Source: Morinoia aosen
Taxonomy: Eukaryota > Arthropoda > Malacostraca > Amphipoda > Talitridae
Direction of reading: 5' to 3'
Assembly: GCA_030386875.1 (NCBI GenBank)
Contig: CM059567.1
Location: 86,235,130-86,299,129, forward strand
Length of the DNA: 64,000 nucleotides
Shown here: positions 25,301 through 37,300 of the stretch, piece after piece
How the letters are laid out: every line of letters begins with the position of its first letter
How positions within the stretch are numbered: the first letter of the stretch is position 1
The notes under the pieces: generated by a model
What the model saw: the letters and a program-made list of their open reading frames with translations, nothing else
The model's database searches: none
What the model was told of the DNA's origin: nothing
Made by a program: the position numbers and the translations under genes

Positions 25301-26364
25301 ACTGTCTTAATTATAAGATCTAGCTGAGCAAGTAGTAGGAAACAAGAAAGATTTTGAGAACAATCTTTAGGAAAAGATTCGCGAAGTGGAACACCAAAAA
25401 AATGATTGCAATTAACATGAAACTGGGATTAGATATTGTTGCCATCTTCCAGCTGCACTGAGATCGATCTGTCCTTAGTCACAAGAACAAGGGTAATATT
25501 TTATTTCTACGGAAAAGCTACAAATTAATGACAAAAATTATCCAAAACTAGTGATGTCCCAAATCATCAAAAATGAAGAGAGGCACGGAGAGCTTAGTAA
25601 CACCTCTGTGTGAAGGTACCATGAGCCTGGCGTTGCAAACACCGGACATGACAGACTTATAAAGAAATAATATGCGCGGCTCGATTTCTGTTACCGTTGG
25701 ATGCCATTTCAAATCAGACTGTTGTCGCTCGCGACAGTAGCCACGAGCCTACTAAGATCAACCGACTTTTGCATCTCATTGTTTATGGTTTGTACTGCCA
25801 CAGAAGACTTCTAATGTAATTTCAACGCAGAAGTGAGAAAATACCGTAGACTGTATACGAATCTAAACTTTATAACATGAGTATCTCGTAAACGAATGAT
25901 TTTACAGCTCCTCAATTAAAAAATAGGGAGAGTTTTTGACTTCAGAATGGAAATAGAATGATCTGGTCCTTTAATTTCTGTGCTGTATTTCATAATTTTT
26001 GCTTTCTTAAGTTCGTGTTTGATTGAAATGCTCAAAAATTGAGAGGTTTTGAATCGTGAAGGCATCCAAAAAGATGCTTACCAGCGCGGCAAATTAAGAA
26101 CACTTGAAAATAAGTCACAAACCCAAAGGTTGATGACTATGTTACTTTCAATGAACTATTTTGAGAAAGATCATGGTCAGTTTTGTAACAGTGAAAAACG
26201 TTGGGTCTTTAATCAAATCCATAAATGATGAATTTATCCTTCGGACGAACAACAACATCAGACATTGTAATATTTTTATTTCGTTCAATTTGCATAAATG
26301 CAACAACACTGCGTTTAAAAAAATTCAAGTCAGAACATCATGAACTGCATTATTACGCAGACGA
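22393..26364. other. No recognisable gene (about 4 kb)
   Basis: AT-rich with short frames. A GC-richer block at about 23,990-24,180 contains CTTTAAATACC next to CCCCCGGG and could be an old promoter-like or LTR-like piece; it also has a weak box-B-like phrase on the minus strand but no tRNA fold. The region 25,140-25,800 has a mildly protein-like composition with many stops. I can name nothing in it. Confidence 0.5.
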
Positions 26365-26441
26365 ATCGTAAATAAAAACACCAAGGTTGCTACTCTCAAA
26401 GTCAACATTGGTAAAATTATTTATTGCTTTAAAAGGTAAAC

Positions 26442-26467
26442 GTTTCGAGTACCAGGCTCATCATCAA
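26442..26467 (-). ncRNA. Hammerhead-like core, minus arm of PLE copy C
   Basis: On the minus strand TTGATGA (26,467-26,461) precedes GAAAC (26,446-26,442), with a short GAG/CTC stem II possible between. The first base of the usual CTGATGA is changed to T, so this copy is probably inactive. It is the inverted counterpart of the core at 27,538-27,563. Confidence 0.5.
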
Positions 26468-26568
26468 TACAAGTTGTCTGAAATTAACAAAACCGAGATG
26501 AATAGATAGAAATATACGTGAAATAAACACAAAATTGAAGAAATACTACTATTAAAATCAATAGGAAA

Positions 26569-27272
26569 CTATGTACAAAGGGTGGCACTATTAGTTTCAT
26601 TAAGAGGCGGCTTAAGTTTAAAAATGTATAAGGATTTTAAAATTCTCAAATCACTCTGATGGCTGGCTGAAGCTAAAATGCTTAAATTACTGCTCTGCAC
26701 CATGGAGCTACACTGTTCGCTATGGAGGCGCACCGAAGAGGGATGGGCAAGAATCCCTCCAGTCCGGCTACTACGTCCAGCATGCTCCGCTACTCTGACA
26801 CCCAAAGTTCTGCAGGTCGAGCCTACATAACTAGATGCACATTGTGCACAACGAAATTCATATACAAGAGAGCGGCGCATGCTGGAAGGTAATTTATCTT
26901 TGTAGTTGAAAAGCGAACCTATAGTAAATATGTTTGTAAGGATAATTCTGAAATCAACATCAGGTAAATATGAGTTAAGAATTTTGGCAAGCTCTGTTCT
27001 CATTTGTTCAGATTTAGGCCAAAAGTATATAAACGGTAAGTATAATCTCTTTCTTTTACTATCGACAAGATTAACCGGTGAGCTATATTCGGAATTCAAT
27101 AACCGCTTTGTCAAAGATTGAACTAAGCTAACAGGGTAACCATTATTTTTGAAAAAATCACACAAAAAACAGAATTCATTGTGAAGTAAATTGTAATTTG
27201 AACATATATTAAAAGCTCTATGTAACAGGGTTTTTATACTCTTGATTTGAAGAGATTAGGCGATTAAAGAGA
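26569..27272 (-). pseudogene. PLE reverse-transcriptase C-terminus plus GIY-YIG endonuclease
   Basis: The main frame (27,165-26,569) extends upstream in the same frame at least to about 27,230, giving KTLLHRAFNICSNYN and LLHNEFCFLCDFFKNNGYP, the thumb-like region after the PLE reverse-transcriptase core. It continues with YLPFIYFWPKSEQMR, RIILTNIFTIGSLFNYKDKL, SSMRRSLVYEFRCAQCASS and the GIY-YIG core YVGSTCRTLGVRVAEHAG, then RTGGILAHPSSVRLHSEQC, and ends in DLRILKSLYIFKLKPPLN. It has no internal stop from 27,165 to its end. The catalytic reverse-transcriptase motifs are absent, so the copy is 5'-truncated. Its function in an intact element would be target nicking and primed cDNA synthesis. 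Confidence 0.88.
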
Positions 27273-27537
27273 TATGGAGGCGCACTCTTCGGTGCGCCTC
27301 CATAGCGAACAGTGTGGCTCCAGGGTGCAGAGCTATAATTTTAGCATTTTAGCTTCAGCCAGCCATCAGAGTGATTTCAGAATTTTAGAATCCTTGTACA
27401 TATTTAACTTAAGCCGCCTCTTAATGAAGCTAATAGTTTCCTCTTGATTTTAATAGTAGTATTTCGTCAATTTTGTGTTTATTTCCCGTATATTTTTATA
27501 TATTCTTCTCGGTTTTGTTCATTTCAGACAACTTGTA

Positions 27538-27563
27538 CTGATGATGAGCCTGGTTCTCGAAAC
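27538..27563 (+). ncRNA. Hammerhead-like core, plus arm of PLE copy C
   Basis: CTGATGA (27,538-27,544) and GAAAC (27,559-27,563) flank GAG...CTC, which can form a short stem II. Unlike its inverted partner the core is intact. Stem I and stem III partners were not fixed. Confidence 0.55.
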
Positions 27564-27640
27564 GTTTACCTTTTAAAGCAATGAATGATTTTAACAATGT
27601 TGACTTTGAGAGTAGCAACCTTGGTATTTTTATTTACAAT

Positions 27641-29832
27641 TCAAGTCTGGTATTGCTCCTCATATAGCTTGAAAAAAATATCCTAGTTAACGATGCTCGC
27701 TCGAAGGAATTACACGAAAATATGAAAACCTAAAAATTATTTTCTTAAAAGTACAGCACACCGGAGGTTATTTCTTCAATAAGGAATTATGATGAATGAA
27801 AATTAATAGCGAATGTATACCAAAGAAACTTACTTCATGTTATACTTTTGGCATGGTTTTGATACTCGGATCAGTGTAGTGCTAGAGACATATTTAATTC
27901 CAAACATTAGATCGACTTCAGGTTTCTATTTTAAGGTTTTCCGTTAATTCCTTTACAATGTTCCCTCTGATGATAATACAAATTCGACATCTATTACAAT
28001 TTTGTTTTATGGAAGATTTTGAATGCATCCCGATCTGACGTGGTGCTCTCACTAATTACTACTTAATTCCTAAATAGTGAAAGTGTAGTTTATCAACTTT
28101 AACTAGTGAACTTTGCTAGCAAAGGAAGTTAGAAATTTATTTAAATGTGTTCCAAGCTCACACTAAATAACACGAGCACTTGATTTTGTTGGACAATTAA
28201 AAACCATTTTACCTAAGACTTTGTACGTAATCAAATAATTTAAAAATTTATGATGCCTTTCCCTTGAATATTATTCTTTTTAGAAAACTGGAACTAATCA
28301 AGATTTGTTTAACGCAAATACGAAACTATGTCAATCCACGTGATCGCCAACACATACATGTGACGTGAGGAAGTGAATTGTGCATCAAGGTTGTTCGAAG
28401 TTAATTAATTTTGAATAAATGCTATAAATACTTATATTAGTATTAGGAATACTTATAAATACTATTAATTATATTGAATGAACAGTGATTTAAGTAACTC
28501 ATTTCGTATTTCTATCATGCGGAAAATATCCACATTATTTTTTATATTTCTGGTTGAAGTATTCAAAAACATGAGCTTTCGTTTATTTTTCTCTGCCAAA
28601 CGATTGAAATCCAAGTTATGAATAATTCCACAGTAATTTTATTCCTAAATTTTAGTGCTTCATCAGTTTGAATTTCGGAAAAAAATGATAACATGGACAT
28701 CTTTTAAAACGAAGATTTGTCTTCCTCACCAGTCTTTCCATTTATAGAAATTACCTATGTGAATCTACGATTAATATTGAAATTATTGATATAATGCCAT
28801 TTTTTCAACAATATTGTATACGTACGGTCCACTGACTCACCCTGCCACTGATCAACAGTATTTAATTATAATTTTTCAAGTGACATAATATTATATAATT
28901 AGTTTAAGTAAAGGATGTAATTCTTGGAATACAAACCTATTCTGTTTTCGATTTTGTCCCTTTTGCATTCATGGTCATTCATTCTAACATAATATCGATT
29001 AAGGTTATTATTGATTTCGTTCAAAAATTAATTGCTCGACGAGGTGAGCTTAAAAAGACATTTGTTTTGGATACGAAACCTGCCAAGCCTTTTTCCAGTG
29101 ATTATAGCGTTCACTAATTCAGCTTTTACAAGATATATTCAGGTTTATTACGATTCATTGCTATTTAAGCAGCTCTTTGATATTGTATCCATCGCCTAAT
29201 TTTTATTTATTTTATTGCATTTTAAATAGAAGATATCAAAATGCGAACAAGATTGATCGATTGAATTAACTCTAAGATAACATTTTTGAAATTGCCTTCG
29301 AACCATTGTTCCAGGGTCACGTAATGAATAAGTGAGTTTAATATTAAATGATTTATTGGAAACTTGTTCTTGTTGAACATTAGAAGGTGAAGTTAAGTCA
29401 ATTTCAGATAAAAGAAGTTTTCGTAATGATGTATTTACAATTCTTTCTCCACTTTTTTACTCCAAGAAACTGTTTTCAAGGAGAGCGTTCACCATAGGGA
29501 TTCACGGTTTGGAGATACAGGGATTTTTGCTGCTATAGGAAGTGTAAGAGGTCAGATACATCCTGTGAAAAATTGAGACTCGTACGTTCACTCGTTCACC
29601 CGCTACGGGGGTTTGAAGATTGGGAGGGAGGGGAGGGGGAAATGGTATTTTATCATGTTTCACCTTCCCATTGGCACTTTTTTACAGGCGCGAAGCTGCC
29701 ATATCATCTTCTATGTCTATTTAATACTGTTTAATGATTTCAAGGGTTCTAGCTGTCCCCAAAAATAATAACGAAGAAAAATCTAGATTGTTTATGTTTC
29801 CTTGTTTTGCCTTTTTTGGGCGATCGGAATGT
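27641..29832. other. No recognisable gene
   Basis: Very AT-rich DNA with only short frames and no repeat that I could detect by eye. Confidence 0.55.
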
Positions 29833-30147
29833 GGGGTTTCAAAATGTATCTCCTCCTACAGTTTTCAAGCTACAGTGATAATTTTGGTATTATTGGATGA
29901 ACAAAAGCATGTAGATTATGGTAAGTAAAAGGTTACTTCGAAATTTATCACGATCGAAAGTTGTGACGTCATAAATGAAAATTTTTACCAAAAAAATGGC
30001 ACCTCGAAAAAAAGCTCTAAAATTTTTATGATGACTCTAGAGATTTTTTTTGACTCCCTGAAATCTACATAATATTCCGCATCTAATGATACCAAAATCA
30101 TCACTGTAGCTTGAAAACTGTGGGAGGAGATGCATTTTGAAATCCCC
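29833..30147. repeat. Fold-back (inverted) repeat, about 85-bp arms
   Basis: The left arm 29,833-29,917 (starting GGGGTTTCAAAATGTATCTC) and right arm 30,062-30,147 are near-identical reverse complements with roughly 10% differences, separated by about 145 bp. This is the layout of a small fold-back or MITE-like element. No target duplication was identified outside the arms. Confidence 0.85.
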
Positions 30148-33100
30148 CTAAACTCCGTTTTCTATGAATATCTCGTTTTCTTTGAAGAAAATTGCATTTT
30201 TCCCCGGACGACAAACGATTTCGAATTACATTTCCTACTAGTATATCATATTTCATTGCTCTAGCTTCAATAACAAAAAAAGGGCCTTATGGGGACCTTT
30301 AAGACAAATAATTCTCAGGGATAAAACTATCTGTGTGAATCATCATGTTTAAAGAGAGTTGCCCTAACTCGCTCAACAGTTTTTCAATTCCATCTGATAG
30401 TTAAATAATTTGAATAGGTATCACTCTACTTAGTTATTTTCTCTGATTTCGTGAAAATATGTATTTTCTATCTCGTTAGATGTAACTCTAGTCCTCATTC
30501 CCGTTTGATGCCATGTTCATTTTCTCCCAACACATAATAATGATGTCTCACACGTTACAAATTCATTTTTAATGTTAAATAAAGTAATTTTTGTCATATA
30601 TGACAAGTGTGGTAGTATTATCGGTTTTATTTTCTTTTGAGATCTTGCATTCTCATATGAGTATTTATTCGTTTATTACAACATAGCTGTGAGGTAAGAC
30701 CCCTATATTCTTTAGGTATATTCGAACAGTTTTCTTTTTCATCTATAGGTTTTCAGCAGTTAACAGAATACAGAAACTGTTTTTTTTATAATTTGCATGT
30801 GTCATTTAAACTTTAGTTTATTTCTAAATCTTCATGATAATTTTTGTATTAATTTCATTACACAATGAACCTGAGTCATTGAACCTCCCTTGCTTCCCAT
30901 TTTTCTTTTCTTTGGATTATATTGGAAATCACGCATGGAAGCATTACTTATGTCTACTACAAAACATTACACATAAATTATTTTATAAATTTTATTACTT
31001 GTTTATGCCGACGGTAAGCTATTGAATTTCATGGAACTATTTTTCGAATTTTGAAATTTTTTATAATATATTATTATATTCAATTATTTATATGATTTCA
31101 CTTACGGACTTCCAATAAATCCCATATGTATTCTATTAATATACAGAAATCGAAATTTTCATCAATTTAAAAATGTTTTTCCTATACGAAAATATTTAGC
31201 TTGTTGACGAAGTTTTGCATTGATATCAGAGGATCACTTATTTCATGGATTTTGTCAAATCATATTCTCCTCATCTTATCTAAATTTAATCTAAAGCTTA
31301 AATCTTGCTGCAAATATCACTACTGTTTGACGCGTTTTTTCGCGTCACGGACCTAGTAAGGATCTAATTTATTTACTCAGTCTACTCTCAATTTCTAGAG
31401 CACTAATTTTAAACCGTTGTGAAGGTTGAACAATTTGCTCGGATGCGTTAAATCGTTCTGTTATACATAACCTTCAACATTGATAAATTTTGACATTGGA
31501 TTAATGTCGCACATTAATGTTGCCGCACATAAATGTTGTAAACGTTTAGTTTTTTTTCTCTTTCATCAATTTCTTTATCTTTAAGTAGCTCGGGAAAACT
31601 TTCACGGTTAAATCTTAACCCGTCACGAATTTTCCCCTGTACAGTAATAGCTTGTTATGACTATTTGGCGTTTTTGTTCCCGGTACTTTCGATATTTTAT
31701 AAATTTATACCACAATTTTAAATATGCTTAAGTAATTTTCGTTTGTACTGAACGATTTTTGCTTTGAATGTAATAATTACCAGAATTTTCTACCTGGAGA
31801 ATTCCTCCAGGTAGAAAATTATTTATTCTTTGCCGAATTACATTACAGGTCGACATTGTTCATTTTTTGTCATGATTTCTCGGTGTAAATTTTCAGTGCT
31901 TCTGAATTGCATTGACATGTCGATAAGTTTTTCAAGAGTTAAACCCTGCTTAAAAGTATTAATTTTCATTTTCATTCTTTAAAGAACTGAATATTTATAT
32001 TCAACTGAATATCTACATTGTTGAATTTTCGTTTTCGAAATACTGTTTAGGATTTTGGAAATGTTATTTTGAAAAAAGTATAAATCTCCCTTATTGAAAT
32101 GTCTCAGTTTTGTATAATACACATTTTTCCTGTATCTCTGTAAGAAAATCACGTAACTTCAGAAACGTTTCATTATATTTTTATGACTGTAGATATTTGT
32201 TATTTTCCTCAGATATCTCATGTTATTTTCTTATTTCGTTTAAGCTTCATAACCCATCAAGTCTCAAGATTTATTTTATAATAAAATTATGAAATAGTTT
32301 TACTGTTCTTTTACTATTATATGTGTAATACACTTTCCAGGTCTACTCAATTACTTTATTCTTTCCTGCTTCTCCAACATAATTCTTTACGTTTTTCCAA
32401 AAATAATTGCAAGTTTAAAATGTAATGGCTTCATTATCATGCTCAAAAGTGTCAGATTTCTAGCTTGGTACATTATAGACGTTAAAAATGTAAGGTTTGT
32501 ATCAGAGTTTTTCTCACTGCATATTCATTAAGTATTTGCTAGGAATGTTTTCTTGGATTTTTGTGCGGAAATGTATTTTTAAGTTAACGTAATGTGCGTG
32601 TATTCCACGATTTAGAAGAATTCTCATTTGTATTCCTATCATACTAATTACTATTGTGTGAGAATTTTCAAACTATTGATTTTGCTCGTTATTTCTTAGC
32701 TGTCTTGAATCGGCGATAATTTTCCAGAGTCGCACATTACTGACCACCATACAATAGTAATATAATTCCAAACAGGAATTTATTTCGCGAACATTGAGAA
32801 AAACAGTCACATTATTTCACGTTTATCGTCTTCCTATGACCATTTCCCTACCTGTACGTATTTATATACTGCAAATAATCATAGAATTTTTCAAAATGAT
32901 ACAAAAATATAGCAAATACAAGAAGTTTACGTTGCCTATGTAAATCTGAAAATGTAGTATCAGAATTTTTTCCGCTTACGTCTCCAATTTCACCATAAGA
33001 TTCCCAAATTTAACATTAAAATATTTAACCTCAAATATTCTTAGGGCGGATTTGTTTCAATTATTAATAGATGTGTATTAACGCACTTATACAAAATATA

Positions 33101-33599
33101 CAGTTGTTCATACAATTCTACTTTATCATAGATTCTTTTAACATGATCACCTCATTTTCCGTCCTAGTTCACAACTTTTTAGAAGAAACTGCGTGAATAT
33201 TTTCCGAGGTAATGCAAACCATTATTGATTTCATAATTATCATCTACATAAAAAGTTTGTCGTCTAATATGCCCAAACATGTTTTATAAACTCGTATTCG
33301 CATGTTTGTTTCGTAAACTTATCCGTGAAATATTTTTATAACCTGTAATGTCGTTCCATTGATTTTAACGAGGTTTTCATTTTCACTTTATTTGGATTCA
33401 AATCGCTATAGAAGCGTTGGACTATGCCCTCAAAATCATTGCAACCTTTAACATTTAGCATGCATAAGTTTTCTCAACCTTATTGCAACGGAGACAACTC
33501 TAGGATATTTTCTCTAATTCTCTTATATTGTATAGCTAATCTTCCTTTCATCATCGATAGAAAACCTAAGAGACAAGTTTCTTGTGTAATGAACGCCTG
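30148..33599. other. No recognisable gene; one strong small hairpin inside
   Basis: Extremely AT-rich, with short frames only (30,834-31,025; 32,110-32,292). The single notable structure is the perfect hairpin at 31,784-31,820, listed separately. Confidence 0.55.
31784..31820. repeat. Perfect 16-bp inverted repeat (hairpin)
   Basis: AATTTTCTACCTGGAG at 31,784-31,799, a 5-base loop AATTC, then the exact reverse complement at 31,805-31,820. Looser complementarity (TGTAAT/ATTACA) continues outside. It could be the centre of a small palindromic element. No T-run or gene context supports a terminator reading. Confidence 0.8.
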
Positions 33600-34373
33600 C
33601 ACTGAAAGAAATAATAGCCCTATTTTGAAACACCCAGGTGCATCTGACGTTTGTCGCAAAACCGAGACACGCAGATGCATCATCAATGAGACACCCAAGA
33701 TTAGGATGCATACCAGTGTCTCCTGACCCGATTTAGAGACGCTCTAGTGTCTCACTTGAAGTGCTTCAGTGTCTCATCGATGAGACACTTGGGCTTCAGT
33801 TTGATGCATTTACAACTGATATCTCACACAAAACTCTACGGATATTAAGCTGCAGCATTGCACTGCCAAGCAAGGTCGACGCTTCCAGCGCTATGAAGAA
33901 ATTTGGATACACTTAATTCTTGAGCTAAGCGATAGTTTCTGCTGGTGACTTCAATTCTTGGTCTAACCGCTGAAGAGATGCGCCAGGAACTGCACTCGTC
34001 TCCAGCAGTTATGCTTATTCATGCCACGAACTACACATTTCGTTCAGCTGAGAGCGGTAGCGATTAAGCGTTAACTTCCCGTGAAAAGACCGGTTGTACT
34101 TTTTACTGGAGAACTTGTCAGCGTAACATAAATTTAATTTGCCCCGTGCTACATTTACTGAACACTTGAATAACTATAGTCAAATTTGAAGAGTGACTAA
34201 GCTATTACATTATCATCGCCAATAAAAGATAGGCAGCATTTTGAGACACTTCGCCCTCATCGAGGTGTCGCACTTCCGATGAGACATCTAATCTGTTTTT
34301 GAGACGTTCTGGCTATCTATGAGACACCTAAACAGCCATGAGACACTTAGAGAGGCAAAAATTTCTTTCAGTG
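33600..34373. mobile_element. CACTA-like non-autonomous DNA element
   Basis: A 774-bp unit has inverted ends CACTGAAAGAAAT at 33,600 and its complement ending CTTTCAGTG at 34,373. The TIR match is about 13 bp, then imperfect (TAATAGCC versus TTTTGCC). It is flanked by TG on both sides (33,598-33,599 and 34,374-34,375), which would be a 2-bp target duplication. Both subterminal regions are filled with copies of TGAGACAC or its complement (about 33,662-33,790 and 34,240-34,345; roughly ten in all). CACTG/CACTA ends plus arrays of short subterminal repeats are the known signature of CACTA (EnSpm) elements, in which the repeats bind transposase. No coding sequence is left. Confidence 0.65.
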
Positions 34374-37300
34374 TGAGCTCATGGCGCCAGTTGTCATACA
34401 GCAAATTACTTTCTGGAACTCTGGTAAAGATCCTGAATATCCAGAAAGAACATTCGACAATAGTCAGAAAAACATTTATGTTACATTATTTGCTTAATTC
34501 AGTTTCCTTTTTTACTAATATTATAGTAATATACCCAACACAATAAAAGTCTACATTGTAACTCGGAGAAATTTGAAATGCAACGCCTATTCACGGAATT
34601 CCTCAAAACTAATGAACATTGTCTGAGACAAGAAGGCCACAATGACTGAAGAATTAATATTTGTATCATGATTATTTAAAATCAGGAGATGTAAATTCAT
34701 ACCTCCTCACTACTCATGCAAAATTAAGCCTCCATTTCAGAGTAATTAAAATAAAATTTGAAACTGGATTTCAATTTACATTCATGAAATAAATCGAAAT
34801 TGAATGCAACTACTCACTTTCAAATAACAATTTTTTTAAACAGTCCAGATTCTGGAATAAACGGTTTCATCCTGTTAGCCTCCGTTGACATATATTTAAT
34901 GATCTTACTGATATATTTACTTTATATAGAATTCTAAAAAATTAAACTCAACCGTCATAGCAGCATACAATTGTGTTCAAAGCGGGAATGTAGGAAACAA
35001 AATACTTGCTTGTCCATGACGGTGAAGTGTTTTTGATGTAAATGCCCTCTCAGCAATAGAAGTGTTACATATTCGAAGGTCTAAACAGGAAATTCTACAG
35101 GCTGCAAAGCAGCTGACGCGGTAGCTTTGAACTGTACAGAAGTGTAGAGGTGTGTTATTTGTTGCATGTCGAAGGTCGCCAAACGAGTTTTGCACGCAGC
35201 ACTGAGAGCTGCATTAACTTCGAGAGCAGGGTAGTTTTTAGCCTGTAAACTGTTAAGGATATTGTTTCCAATGAATCAAACCAAGAGTGAGGTGTGCGTT
35301 GGTGAGTATATGTAAAGTTGTAAATGAAACTTGTGAATTCTGCTGAAATTATTGCTGGAGACAAATATTTTTATCAAATCGAAGGAGTGAGGGCATGCTT
35401 TATTATGTCGTAATTTTTAGCTTAGGGGGAAATTTTTGTCCTGTGAAAGAAATTTTGATCTAAATTTCTATGTTACGAAATTTCATGAACATTTTTCGGT
35501 GTAAAATTTAAATTGAAAGAAAACGGGTTCAAATTCACGATATATATTCTGCTAATATCATAACGTACGCCAAAACGTACAAGAAGCCAAAAGTGAACAC
35601 TGTTCGTCTGCCTATGTTAGTTATGTAGTGTTAACACAGAAACTTTAATTGTTATTGTATCTCAGTTGAACTACCTAAAATTCGTGCTGTTTTTGAGTAA
35701 AATTCCTCTAGTTTCAAATTTCTAAAACAAAATTTCACCAACGTGGCTTCTGTCTGACAACCCTGCACGGTTGACTTGCTTAAAGCATTCATAATTTTTC
35801 AAGATGAGCTCCAATTTGAGTAATTTAGTCAAAAAAACTCAGTGTAGCTGAGTGGATGAATGCAATTTTGAAAGCAACAACTTTGAAAAATTTTGCTGCA
35901 ACGAAGCAACATTTTTTCTATTTTCGGTTTCTGATTTATAAGTGACAACGAACGATTGGCAACAATGATAGCGCTGATGCTGACCCTAAACTACTACCAT
36001 TATTGTCTTGAACTGCTGCAGTTAGGAAAGTTGCACCGACTTTCAACTGGATACAGAAGGCGGATCGCCTCACTACAAAAGGTATTTTTTTCAGTTTCAT
36101 AAAAGATATTTCAATACCGGCTGGTCATATTTTTTTCAGAAACTGCGATACCGACATAAGCAAATTGAAATATATGTTCCCCCTAAAATCATTTCGCAAA
36201 TTTTCATTTGCTTCACAAAAATTTTGTGGAATTTGAAGCACTTCTGTTTTGTTCAGACTAACTATCACTTGTGATAGCTTACATTTAGCATTTTTTGTTC
36301 TCCTTCCTAAAACTAGTTCGTGATTGTTCGGAAAAAGTTGAAGTTTGCTGGTCAACGTTGGTCATACGATGTCTTTTCTATTCTCATTTTCAATTTTTTG
36401 TTACAGTTATTCCGTTCTTCTCTTCAACGCTCACTAATGCCATACCATAACTGCAGCTCAAGTAAGGTGTTCTCATTTAGGTGCTATGTGAAACTAACTA
36501 ACATCAAAAACTTATTTCTTTTTCTTTCATGTCAGAGATCTCTCAATATTTTAACTTTTTCACATAAACGCACTTCTAAAAGATAGGCTAACTTGTATTT
36601 TTCATCGCCTTGGCTTTATTAGTTCGTTGCTTTGTACTATTTGACAGCGAAGAAGAGCCAACGCTCTCACTAAATGGTTAAAACATGAATGAGCAGCCCA
36701 CTGATAAAAACTCTAGCAGATATTCAGATTTAATATATGAAATCTTACTGAGTGTAGTAGCAGGAAAATAGATTAATTACAGTCTCAGCTGTGACCAAGT
36801 CTCACCAATGACTCGGCTTCTCGCTTGTGCAGTAACCGTACGAACATCACTGATCGAGAGTCGCCACTCCGCGCAGGCGAATGGGTATGAGGAGCCTGCG
36901 ATAGCGATAAATAAATAACGATAAATTAATAAAGGTTTAAACACCGAGAGAAAAGTCAATTTTTTGCCCTTCATTGACTTTTCCCTCTTTTTCTCGGCCT
37001 TTGTTCCTATATCACTACTGATCATGAAATAAGTTTTATCAGTTTCACTAGCTGGAAGGTACTCTGTTATCAGCGAGCACTAGGCAGAAAGGTGAGGCCT
37101 AAAATTCAACCCCAACAAATCGCCTCGTTGTCATGCTGAGTAATTAGCGATGGACTCCTCGTGCCATGCCAGAGCAGAATGCCCTGAAATTGTCTCGCAT
37201 AGGATTCCTTATAGTATTGCAGGCCCTCTCACCCGACTAGTTCTTAGCCTTCCGTCACCAGGATCGTTCCTAGTACACCCTTTAAATAAATGAAATTTAT

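Larger units (their letters stand above)
26365..27640. mobile_element. Penelope-like element, head-to-head inverted dimer (copy C)
   Basis: A minus-strand PLE 3' half (about 27,270 down to 26,365) is followed directly by a plus-strand partial copy of the same element (27,285-27,640), so both 3' tails point outward. The tails match as inverted repeats over their whole length, including the hammerhead-like motif and the terminal phrase GTAAATAAAAAxACCAAGG. The junction is marked by a perfect 11-bp inverted repeat (27,274-27,284 with 27,293-27,303). The plus copy starts inside the endonuclease, at the SVRLHS codons. I found no clear flanking target duplication. Confidence 0.85.

Noticed and set aside
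26350-27660. Target-site duplication around PLE copy C
   Set aside because: The outer flanks do not share a convincing repeat once the matching tails are excluded, unlike copy D.
33424-33726. 100-residue plus-strand frame
   Set aside because: It runs from flanking DNA into the CACTA-like element end and shows no homology; the opposite strand is equally open.
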